In this document: positions 41,067 to 50,184 of the stretch, in pieces | Layout: every line of letters starts with the position of its first letter | Position numbering within the stretch: position 1 is the stretch's first letter | Assembly: GCF_001640805.2 (NCBI RefSeq) | Contig: NC_066838.1 | Coordinates: 23,769,643 to 23,833,642 of the forward strand | DNA: 64,000 bases | Direction of reading: 5' to 3' | Origin: Lates calcarifer | Taxonomy: Eukaryota; Chordata; Actinopteri; Centropomidae | Made by a program: the position numbers and the translations under genes | The notes under the pieces: generated by a model | The model's input: the letters and a program-made list of their open reading frames with translations, nothing else | Database searches by the model: none | Told to the model about the DNA's origin: nothing

Positions 41067-42271
41067 CACCTTTTGTTTAGATTTAGCCCTGTACATCTGT
41101 CTAAACCCAAAATATTCAGCCCATGGCCTCATTTCCTGCTCTGTTCTACTTGGGAGTAAAAAGCAACACCTGAAACCTACTTGCACAATAATGTTAATGG
41201 TCAGTTCCCAGCGACGATAATTAGGACTCACTATAAAGAAAAAACAAACAGCCACAATAAATTACAAGCAGCCATCCTGTGATCAAAAGTCTCACTGGTT
41301 TTGATACATCTCCATGGCTTCTCCATTTTGCTGACCCACTGGTTCCAAAATGTCAGCTACTACAAACTGGAGCACTGCCTTGTAAGCTGCTTCAAACAAG
41401 CACAGGGTCTCTTTCCCTAGCCTGATTTTGGACACCCCCTGCTGACACTAAAGTATAGTACAAGGCACCAACAGTATCTTCTTCTTCTAGTATGGGAGTC
41501 TACTAAAATACTTCTGTTTTTATAGAAATCCTTTTTTTAATTAGGAGACCAGGAAGCTCCTTTTGTTTTCTTATTGGTAAAATTCACATTTTGCATACCT
41601 GCCACTGTGGCTACATTAACATTTGAGTCTCTATATCAGCAAAAACTTAACAACTCTTAACAATACATAAAATTTTATACTGCACAAAAATGGTTACAAT
41701 TTTGTCTTCATTTATATCCCAGCATGTTTCTAAGGGTTGAATACTCTCCTCCTGCTATTGTCTATGAAGCCACATGTATCCTCTAGTCTCTGGTTAGCCT
41801 GCACTCATCTGCAGCCCTATCATCTGCATCAGTTGGCAGATACAAAGAGCATAGCGCTGATTTGCGTGTGAGCATGTGCGCCTTTTATGTGTAGCACGGC
41901 TGCACTTGCTTCGCGTGTGCAAGTCTGTGTGTGTGTGCGCACTTGTGTACACTGTCTTTTTATATGATAAAGTGGGAGTGTTGGAGGCATCTGATGGTTC
42001 CCAGACTTTGGCTCCGTTTTATCTGATGCTGCGATGGCAGCTGTTGACCAAAGGAATTCATACATGTGTGTATAATTTGTCTTATGGCTCAAAACAAACA
42101 CTGGACTTGGGACATCTTTTACCCATTCAATTTGACATGACACAAACAGAAGGTCACTGTGTGTGTTTGGTTTCTGAGTTGCTTAATTATAATTTCAGGG
42201 GTTCCTATGAATAGATTAAACCACAAATCTAAGCACATTACACAGTATTTTCTCAGTGTTCTATATAAACA

Positions 42272-42295
42272 CATATATATATATATTTATATATA
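42272..42295. repeat. (AT)n tract
   Basis: Alternating AT with one TTT interruption. Confidence 0.85.
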
Positions 42296-43205
42296 ACAAA
42301 CCATTTAGATACGTGAACAAATGTGGGCTGAAGCATGTTGCGGCACAGCTTTGAACTCACCATTTTATTTGCTTCCTCTTAATGATAATAATCTTAGGAC
42401 TGGCAGCAGCGAATGAGCCTCCCCTGAATCACAAAGAAAAAAAAATGACATGAATTAATAATGAGCAAAATTACTCAAACTCTGCACACCACGACCTGCC
42501 GCAGCACGGTGAGCAGTGGGCCCTAAGGTGGCAAAGCTAGATAAATATTTTATGTCTAAATATGATTTTGGGGTCCTGAGCCTGCTGTCTGACAATCCTG
42601 CCCAGATCCTTGCAGCACATGGCTAAACCATTAAGCTAAAAAGAGACTTGGAATCTGTCTGCAGCTCTTGTCTGGACAGAAGCAAAACTCAGAGATCAGG
42701 TTTATGTGTAGCAGCCAGCTTCTGAGGCTTGTGTCTTGCCAGTGAAGTGGGAAGACGGTGTTCTTTGGGTGCCCTCAGGTGGAAGCCTGGTATAATTGCT
42801 GTTGACAACCTACAAGTCATTGTGCAATTAAAGCATCTGCCGCTCCTGTGTGGCAGCGGGCTGTGATGCCTTGTGACAGCTCGTAGCCATTAAGCAACTG
42901 TAAGCAGCTGGCGTGCCTCGGTGGGGGAAAATAATGTGACAGAGGCACTCCCCCCTATTGTTGCCCTTGTCTCATTGGGGAAAAGAGGGACATTACATCA
43001 CTCACTGAATACTTGGGCTTCTCAATGAATGGGAAAGGGGCACGTCTACAAATTAGAACTGGCACAGCTGGATGTCCAAATAGTACTTTTTTCTGAAGAC
43101 CACTACTGAATAAGAGTTTATTGTTTTAAAAGGATAGGGGGAAGCCTTGTGAAAAAGCAGCATGCAGAGTACTTCACCAGTTGAGATTGGTTAAGGACTG
43201 TAAAT

Positions 43206-43756
43206 TAGAGCTTTAACAATTAGCCGACTGATTAGTCGTTTCATTTTCATTTGATTTGTTTCACACAGATCAGAATAAAGTACAAATAAAATCATACTGT
43301 TCAAAACATAATAGGAATGGGTGAAGATGGGATAACCCAATGAGCTGGAGGAGATTGTGAATAGGGGCCAAGACGCTGCATGTACAAATACAGTCACAAA
43401 ATACCTGAAACTAACCTGAAATGCCTAAAAAACACAACTAAACGGTCCCAAAACATCCAATCCATCAGTCCAAACATTACTACAATAGTAACTAATAACC
43501 AGTTCTGTCAGCTGACAGAAAATTAATTGCCAACACTTCTGATTATCAGTTAATCACTTAAGCAATTCATCAAGCAAAGATGGCAAGAACGTAGCAGTGT
43601 TCGTTTTTTTAAATGTGAATATTAACAGGTTTCTTTTGTTTTCTATTATAGTAACTTTGATATCTTAGTACTTTGGATTGTTGGTTGGACAAAATACAAG
43701 GAATACAAGTACATTAACTTGTATTCTAGGTAACCATGATGTTAGCTGCAGCCCTA
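43206..43756. mobile_element. Dispersed repeat with GCAGCCCT-type terminal repeat
   Basis: The left end AGAGCTTTAACAATTAG..GATTAGTCG is a diverged form, and the right end GTTAGCTGCAGCCCT the complement, of the AGGGCTGCAAC terminus of a familiar fish element. Inside are TCAGCTGACAGAAAATTAATTGCCAACA and GGATTGTTGGTTGGACAAAATACAAG, both phrases of that family. The middle (about 43260-43490) does not fit and may be a later insertion or extreme divergence. Confidence 0.7.
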
Positions 43757-45167
43757 CTGGGTGTAACGACGCACATTACTGTTGGTGCAGGCCAAATAAT
43801 GAAAGGACCAAATTACTCCGTCATAACAAGAGGGAGGAGAATCGTAAGCTGTGAGTGTGAAAAGTGAAAAGAGCAAATTTACAATTCTTTTGATTGTGAA
43901 ATATTTAGTCTAGATCAAAGTCGTACTGGCCTGTTCTCCACTGCTGGGGGGTTGACACAAGTCTTTCTTTAATTACCACAGATCTGAGTCATTTGAGTGT
44001 CTCATGCAAATGTGGTCTTTTGATGTACATTTAACTGTACTGAGTTTGTGGGGGGATTTATGTGCATGTGATTTGCACGCTCTTCGGTCAAGATCTAATT
44101 ATTTATTTAATTGTCTCCATTTCATGTCATTCAAATCTCAAAATGCCCTGAGAAAACAGTACTTTCTTTTTAATATGACATGAACAGTTACCATACAACT
44201 ATGGGAATCTGTGTGGACAATCCTGACAAAATCAAATTCAAAGACAATGGTAAATCAACTAGTCAGATTCATGTGGGCAGGCCATGAAAGGCCCTGCAAT
44301 TGTGTGTGTGTGTGTGTGTGTGTTCATGTGTCTGTGCCTGTGTTTGTGGTGTGCGTGTGCGCGCACCTCATGTCTGACTCAAGGATTTGCTGTTTCAGCA
44401 GGGAAGGAATCAGTCCTGTGCCTTTGCCATGCAGGAAAGTCGGCGTAAGGAAATTCCTGAGCTTCACAGTGGCAATCAGGCAGTTAAGGACCTGCCACTG
44501 AAAATGGAGCTGTATGTCAGTCACTTTCATGGCTTATTCACACCAGCACAACTGCTCTGGCATAAAAAGAGGCATTCTCATTCACTCACCCCAACAACCC
44601 AGTAAATTGCCCTTACTTGAAAGATGGTGGAGTGTGTGTATTTAAGTGTCCTACAACAGAAAGCTTACCTTTCACACGAGAAATAGTCTTTTAAGTCGTT
44701 GTAGGCATCACGGTCGGTGCTAAGGCTATATTCTGAAATGTGCTAACGTTGCAGCCTTTTGACTCTTTAAACACACGTCGGTTGAATTCAAATATATGTT
44801 GTGCGACTCCAACAAACAAATAGTTTGTTAAAGTAGGCCATTTTATACGACTTCCAACACGACAGGTGGCAGTAATGGCCCTGCTAGGCTCTCTGGAAAG
44901 GATATTAGCATGAGAACCTTTTCAGTTCGCTTAAACGTCTCTCTCTTTGAGGCAAATGCTGTAATTTATCTGTTAAAGTTGTCTTTGAGTAGGTCTTCTA
45001 GTCTTTTAGAGAATAAGTAAATAAAAATTTGTGAACATCGTATGTGGTTTGGTCGGCAGCTGTTGAGTTCAACTCCTTACAACAATAGTAATGCTGCATT
45101 CAATGACTCGCAAATACCAAACCTCAGCAATCCCACTGCTTTTTACATAAGAATTAGCCCAGTATAT
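43757..45167. other. Gene-free interval upstream of zfp64
   Basis: No coding region is supported. A TG microsatellite is at 44301-44322 and an octamer site ATGCAAAT near 44003. CGACAGGTGGCAGTAA near 44863-44880 resembles a partial CTCF core. The last several hundred bases show nothing distinctive. Confidence 0.55.
44301..44322. repeat. (TG)11 microsatellite
   Basis: Eleven uninterrupted TG units followed by interrupted TG/GC alternation to about 44366. Confidence 0.95.
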
Positions 45168-45345
45168 GTTAAAGGGTGAGTTCACAAGTACCCGTCTGAA
45201 CAGATTTGTCTCCTGTGACCATTCCTTCTGTTCATATTGGCCATTAAAAAACACATTCCTGATGTAAATTCAGTACAAGTGATGGGGACAAAATGACCAG
45301 CACTTGTTTGTCTGAAGTTACAAATGAAGTGGGTTTCTTCCAAAA
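45168..45345. mobile_element. Percomorph dispersed repeat just upstream of the zfp64 promoter
   Basis: TTAAAGGGTGAGTTCAC..GACCATTCCTTCTGTTCATATTGGCCATTAAAAAA..GTACAAGTGATGGGGACAAAATGACCAGC..TTTGTCTGAAGTTA matches, in order, a very abundant percomorph repeat as I remember it. It is noncoding and truncated at its left end. It ends about 560 bases before the zfp64 ATG. Confidence 0.7.
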
Positions 45346-45640
45346 TATTTTAGATTAAGACAGGTAGCATAAGGGGTAGCATGAACAAACGTGAAGACCT
45401 CAGGTTTGCAATTGGTATTTTTGATTAACTGACTCAGAATATAATGTATACACTTGACAATTAAAAAATAAATATGTAGATTAAACAAATATTGTTTAAT
45501 ACAGCTGTCAGCTTGATGATTTTTCATTATGTAAAAAAAACTTAGATCAGATAAGAAACGAGTTAATAAAACATAACTGAGGGCATGATTTCCTGTCAAA
45601 CGGTAATTTAGATTTTTCCCACCGCATTAAAAGCAACGCA

Positions 45641-45648
45641 TGACGTCA
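45641..45648. promoter_or_regulatory. Perfect CRE (CREB/ATF) site in the zfp64 promoter region
   Basis: TGACGTCA, the full palindromic cAMP response element, lies 258 bases before the zfp64 start codon in the CpG-containing segment. Full CREs close to start sites are typical of CREB/ATF-bound promoters. Occupancy is inferred. Confidence 0.55.
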
Positions 45649-45777
45649 CTCGGACAAAAAACCCTCACTGCTGCCGCAAACCCCACGTAGCATGTCGTAA
45701 AACCGATCTGTATCAGTGTTCTCAGAGAAGTAAACTGCTATTGTCATTGATGTCCAAACCGCGGTAGATTTTACAAT

Positions 45778-45855
45778 ATGAAATATGTAGTAGCTGTGCT
45801 GGCTGTATGTACAGTCGAGCCGGTACAGTTTAACAACATGGTGGACGTGGTGTAG
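45778..45855 (+). other. Upstream ORF(s) before the zfp64 start
   Basis: An ATG at 45778 opens 25 codons ending at TAG 45853-45855, and a second in-frame ATG at 45838 would leave only five codons. A further minimal ORF, ATG-AGC-TGA, lies at 45874-45882. None is in the zfp64 frame. They matter only if the transcription start lies upstream of them, which is not known. Confidence 0.35.
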
Positions 45856-45905
45856 GCTTTGAGGGGCCAGACGATGAGCTGATCTACAGCAAAACAAGCC
45901 CGAAA

Positions 45906-45927
45906 ATGGCAACATACAACACCGAAG
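45906..45927 (+). CDS. zfp64: zfp64 coding exon 1
   Basis: This exon encodes only the first seven residues (MATYNTE) plus one base of codon 8. The donor is GAAG|GTAAAG. The ATG is in a good context (A at -3, G at +4). Such a short first coding exon cannot be proved without a transcript, but its phase fits exon 2 exactly and the joined N-terminus leads straight into the conserved VEVSPDIHICGFC block. Confidence 0.8.
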
Positions 45928-48614
45928 GTAAAGGAAAACAGCCGTTAACGAGGTCCTTAAATAAATCACGTCTGTTACAACTCATTCCTAATATTGTATA
46001 TATCTTGTCGCCAGGTTCATATACGTACATCATACAACTTCCTGTTAAAATCATGGGTTCCTGTTTTGTGTTGTCTGCTCTCTGCAGTTGCTGCAGGACA
46101 CCCTGTTGTGGTGGAGGTGAGTCCAGACATCCATATCTGTGGCTTCTGCAAGCAGCAGTACAATAATTTTGAGGTCTTTCTCGCCCATAAGCAAAATGGG
46201 TGTTCCCTGCCCACCTCTGACCCATCAGCCACCTCTGCAACAGCCGCTCTTACAGGTAAAACACTGTAGCTGTGGTTTTGTAGTTAATATTTCACATGCA
46301 GCCTTGATTTGCAGTCTGATTGTTTTATGCACTGAAAATCTGATGCATTCTTGTCCTGCTCAGATTCCAGCGCTGAGTTTGTTTTCGAGGAAACCTACCA
46401 GACCTGTGTGGTGAGAGGTGTCAAAAAGATCCTGACCAAAGCACAGAAAACACCCTCCAAAAAATTAAAACCTACCCTGACTTCAAAGAGACACAGCTGC
46501 TGTTTCTCAGGTTGGTGCCTCTTGTGGTTTATGACTGTAACACATTCCTTCTTTTCAGCCGCTGAGCAGGGAGAACTGTACCTCCTGCCAGTCGAAGTTA
46601 GATTAACTTTCCACAAGTACACACACCTTGTAAAAGCACTATTTCTTTTCACCCACAGGTTGCACTTTTAAAACACAGTATGGCCAAAAAGACATGGAGC
46701 GGCATCTCAAAACCCACACTGGTATGTCAACACTTCTGCACATGTGATGCTCTGTTGCTGGAGGCCTTAAGAATCAGATATTGACACAAGTTGTTTTTAC
46801 CATCCGCCATCCAGGTGAGAAGCCGTTTGAATGCGAGCTGTGCCACAAGCGCTTCAGTCGGCGGGACAAGCTCAACATGCACAGCCGCTCACACACAGGC
46901 GAGAAGCCGCACAAGTGTAAACACTGTCCCTATGCAGCAGCAGACAGCAGCAGTTTGAAGAAGCACCTGCGTATCCACTATGATGAACGGCCATTTAAAT
47001 GCCAGATCTGTCCCTATGCCAGCCGCAACTCCAGCCAGCTCACCGTGCACCTCCGCTCTCACACTGGTAGGGAGACAAAAAACCCTGAATTGTCAGCAGC
47101 TGTGGCATGGTGTTTTGTAGACTGCATTGAAAACATTTTGTGTTATTTTATAGCATGTTTTCTTTTTCTCTCTCAAAGGGGATGCACCTTTCCAGTGCCA
47201 ACAGTGCGATGCAAAGTTCAAAATCAACTCCGATCTGAAGAGGCACATCCGGATACACTCTGGTGAAAAGCCTTACAAATGTGACTTTTGCGAGTACCGC
47301 TGCGCCATGAAAGGCAACCTGAAATCTCACATTCAGATCAAACATGGCACTGAGAACTCCTGCCACTGCATGCACTGTGACTTCAAGTGTTCCAACAAGA
47401 CTGCTCTGCGGGAGCACACGAGAGAACACCAGCCCATTCAGCCCATGCAGTGTTCCAAATGCACTTACTCCTGCTCCAGCAAGGGGGCGCTCAAAGTCCA
47501 CGAGAGGATCCACTCAGAGGAGCGACCCTTCAAATGTGACTTCTGCAACTTTGCCTCCAAGCAGCGCAGCAACCTTGTCATTCACAAAAAGAAGTGCCAC
47601 TCAGATAAGCCAGAGAAAGGCAGCGGTGGGAAAGGTGGCAGAGGAGGAGGGAAAAGTGGAGGAGGTGACTCCCCAAAGCCTCTCAGCTCCCGGTACAGGG
47701 CCAAACTAGATGCAGCTCGAGCCTTCTGCTGCGACTCGTGCGATGCTTCGTTTGTCAGGGAAGACTCCCTGCGGAGCCACAAAAAGCAACACAGAGACAC
47801 TCAGAATGTGTTGCAGCTCCATCTCTCTGCCTCAGCCAATGCAGTCAACCTGGTTCCTGTTATCACCTCACAGACCAACACCCAGCTTGAAGTTCCTCTC
47901 CCATCTGACTCAATGGCTCCTTACAGCAATGCACAGCTCAAAATCATCGTATCTCACCCTCTGGGCCAGGAGAACTCCTTAATCCCAGCTGGTGTGGATA
48001 GTCAGAGTAAGACCAACATGGTCCTGCTAAGCCCAGAAAGCCAGGACATGGTAGTGAACTCCATGATCCAACAGGTCAACCTGCTAGCTCCTATGCAACC
48101 CCTCGGGTCGTCCCAGACTGCAGAAGCCACCCTTGAACCCCAGACGGTCCTCTTGACACAGCTCACTCCTGAAGACACCAACAACCCGCTGCACCAGGCC
48201 CTGCTGCAGACGGCAATAACCGCTCAGGACTCCAGCAGCAGCACGCAGACTTTCATCACCACCTGCTCTGAACTGGAGGGCCTCAACGCCTTGATCCAGG
48301 AAGGTGGCACAGAGGTTACAGTGGTGACGGAAGGGAACACCGCCATGGTAACAACAGCAACGCCACCTGACATGGTGTGTGGACCAGCAGCAGCCATGTC
48401 CAAACCAGGAGGGACAGTTACGGTTGAGGAGAGTGCCTTACCTTGTGAGGAAAGTGCGCTGCTGGTGCCAAACATCGGGCTGGGAAGCCAGAATGTGGTC
48501 ATCCATGGCGTTCCACTGATTGTGTCCACTCAGCCACAGCAGAGTACAATAGAGCAGCTCTCTCCTCACACACTCTACTCAGATACACACACACTGGAAG
48601 GTATCCCACAATGA
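45906..48614 (+). CDS. zfp64: zfp64, zinc finger protein 64 (six coding exons, 695 aa)
   Basis: This is a nuclear C2H2 zinc-finger protein, presumably a sequence-specific transcription factor. For the mammalian orthologue, activation of the KMT2A promoter and links to Notch and NF-kB signalling are reported. Exons are 45906-45927, 46088-46255, 46364-46510, 46659-46721, 46815-47066 and 47179-48614, all with GT-AG introns. The joined frame is 2,088 nt including the TGA stop. Residues 25-46 form a CCHC motif (C25, C28, H41, C46). Ten fingers follow at about 109-132, 140-160, 168-188, 196-216, 224-244, 252-273, 281-301, 309-329, 337-358 and 402-422. The C-terminal region keeps the block EGLNALIQEG (about 584-593) that I know from human ZFP64. 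The length is close to human isoform 1 (about 681 aa). The start codon has A at -3 and G at +4. No KRAB, BTB or SCAN domain is visible. The identity is firm; the exact first exon and transcription start are less so. Confidence 0.95.
46088..46255 (+). CDS. zfp64: zfp64 coding exon 2, N-terminal CCHC motif
   Basis: The acceptor is CTCTCTGCAG and the donor is ACAG|GTAAAA. The exon is 168 nt and phase 1 at both ends. It encodes residues 8-63, including C25-x2-C28-x12-H41-x4-C46 with the surrounding SPDIHICGFCKQQYNNFE block. This block closely matches the N-terminus of human ZFP64 and is the best single diagnostic of the family here. Confidence 0.92.
46364..46510 (+). CDS. zfp64: zfp64 coding exon 3, basic linker
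   Basis: The acceptor is TCCTGCTCAG. The donor is TCAG|GTTGGT, the weakest of the five but still GT. The exon is 147 nt and phase 1 at both ends. It encodes residues 64-112: the conserved EFVFEETYQT block, then a lysine-rich stretch (K84-K105) and the first cysteines (C109, C110) of finger 1. That finger is completed only after splicing to exon 4, which supports this donor. Confidence 0.9.
46659..46721 (+). CDS. zfp64: zfp64 coding exon 4, second half of finger 1
   Basis: This is a 63-nt micro-exon, phase 1 at both ends, with acceptor CACCCACAG and donor CTG|GTATGT. It supplies the glycine spanning the junction, then C114 to T133 with zinc ligands C114, H128 and H132. The residues GCTFKTQYGQKDMERHLKTH match the human first finger closely. 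The spacing after C114 is 13 residues, one more than usual, as I recall it is in human. Confidence 0.92.
46815..47066 (+). CDS. zfp64: zfp64 coding exon 5, fingers 2-4
   Basis: The acceptor is CGCCATCCAG and the donor is ACTG|GTAGGG. The exon is 252 nt and phase 1 at both ends. It encodes three consecutive C2H2 fingers (residues 140-160, 168-188, 196-216) joined by TGEKP-type linkers and one YDERP linker. The block CQICPYASRNSSQLTVHLRS is essentially the same as in the human protein. Confidence 0.95.
47179..48614 (+). CDS. zfp64: zfp64 terminal coding exon 6, fingers 5-10 and C-terminal region
   Basis: The acceptor is CTCTCAAAG|GGGAT. The exon encodes the last 478 residues and the stop codon. 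Fingers 5-9 occupy residues 224-358; fingers 6 and 9 have H-x4-H spacing. A glycine-rich linker follows (about 365-380), then an isolated finger 10 (C402, C405, H418, H422). The remaining 270 residues are rich in Gln, Ser, Thr and Leu, as in an activation region, and include the conserved TFITTCSELEGLNALIQEGG segment (about 575-594). This matches the human isoform with 3' exon type ZF64A rather than the alternative finger-containing 3' end. Confidence 0.95.
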
Positions 48615-48621
48615 TGCCCCT

Positions 48622-48990
48622 TCTCCACCAAAATGGTTCCATTCCAGTTGGCGTACCTAAATTTGAATGGCTCTGAGCATTTCCACCAAAAATAAATTGA
48701 TTCAGAACCCAAAAAGTCAGTTCCCAGCTGGATCCAAAAAACAGCAGGTTTTCAAGTGCAAACCGTAACAACATCAGCAGGTGTATCCTGTTCTGGTTGG
48801 AAAGAGAGGATGGAGAAGGCACCATTGTGCATTGTGCAACATCCTCATTAAATTTTGCCATCCTTGATTACAGTAATTTTGCTCAAAATTGGTGGAAATG
48901 CAGGATAATTCAGTGGCTAGCACCAAGGTTCCAATAATCCTGAACAAAACTGTCTCAAGAACCAGAGCTAAAAACAGGTATAAGTGGAGG
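48622..48990. mobile_element. Probable short nonautonomous element in the zfp64 3' UTR
   Basis: The segment carries words that recur in opposite orientation: GCATTTCCACCA near 48678 and its complement near 48890, and CTCCAC at the left end versus GTGGAG at the right end. The text (GGTTCCATTCCAGTT ... AGAACCAGAGCTAAAAACAGGTATAAGTGG) resembles hAT-type nonautonomous repeats I associate with fish genomes. The family name and exact ends are not certain. Confidence 0.4.
48691..48696 (+). terminator. Candidate proximal poly(A) signal inside the repeat-like 3' UTR
   Basis: AATAAA 77 bases after the stop codon. The downstream element is not strongly GT-rich, so use is doubtful. It lies in the probable repeat at 48622-48990. 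Confidence 0.2.
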
Positions 48991-49682
48991 GTTTGGTGTG
49001 TTTTTATGGAAATGAAAAGACTGTAACTGCATCATAAGCTATTTCTTTGCCAGAAAGAACTCTTAGGCCTAAAGGTCACATATGTGCAGGCCATTTAACA
49101 GCAACAGTTATTGTTTCTAGCAGTTTAATCATTGACCACTGAAGTAACATTACTGTTAACTTTGGAGATATCACAGTTATAGTTTTGAGATTTTAGAATA
49201 ATTAATTGTTGTCTTAGCACATTAGTTCAATCAATGTTGTCATGTTTAACACTGAATAACTTTTGGATATGAAAATTAATCATTAGGGCATAATTTCATA
49301 CACTATTTTCAAGTGTAATTTCCTGAGGCATCAGAACTAATAATGTTTATTTTCAGCAAACAGAAATTCTAAAATGTAAAAGAATAAAGTGTGGAACAAA
49401 TGGACACAACGTGAAATTCAGTGAATTTCTTTGTGCCATGGTTTTCTCCTGTTTGACCATAAGGTGGCAGCAGAGTTATAAGAGTAAAGGGTGAAGTTTG
49501 CTTTGAAACTGGATTGCAGTCTTGTAGTATTGATTTTTTTTTTTTTTACTTTTTTTTTGGAAATAAATATTTTCAAGTCCTCATTCTGAATCTATGAAGT
49601 AGATGTCAATTGTAGAAAACATTAGACCACATATCAAGGTCTTATTTTCTAAAAGCCAAGTTGCTCTCCCAATAGATTTTTC

Positions 49683-49688
49683 AATAAA
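49683..49688 (+). terminator. Candidate zfp64 poly(A) signal (distal)
   Basis: AATAAA followed by a T/GT-rich tract (GCCTGTTCTTCTTGTGG), the expected cleavage-factor arrangement. It would give a 3' UTR of about 1.1 kb. A weaker alternative is AATAAA at 49383. Confidence 0.45.
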
Positions 49689-49705
49689 GTGCCTGTTCTT
49701 CTTGT

Positions 49706-50184
49706 GGCTATCTATTATTCTGGCCATTTTTACACTCAGACTTCAGCACTTAGTATTTGCAGAGAGTGAAGGCTGGACCTGAATAGGAGTCTCCTGTGAA
49801 CAGTTGACCATTGATTTCTCTCTCGTCCCTCAGCACTAATGGCTCTCCTGATGCAGACTCCTACATTTTGTGGCTCAGCATGGCCACAAACTCAGATGAA
49901 GTTGTTGAAGTTTGATGAATGACTCTTTGCCTGCACTAAAGTTTCACCTCAGACTTTGTTTGTGTTTCTAAAGGTGAGCTGTCTTCTAACAGAAAAGGAA
50001 ACAGTTCTCACAATACATAGCAAAGAAATATTATGATAATACCCATTTAGTAGTCATACATTTAAGCTCGTGTGACATATTACATATCTCATCTTTTACC
50101 TCATATACATTTAACTATGCCACAAAATTCAAAATTTACATTTTAATGATGTGAAATTTTGCATCAGCTCAATTCAGCTGTACC
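49706..50184. other. Gene-free AT-rich stretch
   Basis: I see no gene, repeat family or motif worth naming between the distal poly(A) signal and the nested repeat. Confidence 0.5.

Larger units (their letters stand above)
34776..43205. other. Gene-free interval with conserved-looking blocks
   Basis: No coding region is supported; open frames up to 146 codons (minus strand, 35122-35562) lack domains. Blocks at about 35560-35760, 37130-37380, 38460-38720 and 42420-42960 are free of simple repeats and look like candidate regulatory DNA. CA-rich tracts occur near 36976-37057, 37403-37420, 40886-40915 and 41011-41066. Confidence 0.6.
45600..45905 (+). promoter_or_regulatory. zfp64: Probable zfp64 promoter and 5' UTR
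   Basis: About 18 CpG dinucleotides can be counted by eye between 45600 and 45930, clearly denser than the surrounding noncoding DNA. A perfect CRE palindrome lies at 45641-45648. No TATA box is evident at a suitable place. The transcription start is not defined by sequence alone. The next repeat upstream ends near 45345, which limits the likely core promoter to the following 500 bases. Confidence 0.55.
48615..49705 (+). other. zfp64: Probable zfp64 3' UTR
   Basis: No open frame continues after the stop. AATAAA hexamers occur at 48691, 49383, 49562 and 49683. The last has a GT/T-rich stretch 10-25 bases downstream and is the best match to a full poly(A) site. The first 370 bases appear to be derived from a dispersed repeat. 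The true end needs transcript data. Confidence 0.5.

Noticed and set aside
41217..41237. Stretch resembling a phage T7 promoter (TAATTAGGACTCACTATAAAG)
   Set aside because: It has an inserted base and further mismatches, lies in vertebrate intergenic DNA and has no vector-like sequence around it. Chance similarity.
44003..44010. Octamer ATGCAAAT sites (also near 23430, 34258 and 52824)
   Set aside because: An 8-mer is expected about once per strand per window in AT-rich DNA. No SOX partner site sits at the right spacing.
47148..47513. 121-codon minus-strand open frame antisense to zfp64 exon 6
   Set aside because: A shadow of the strongly coding plus strand.
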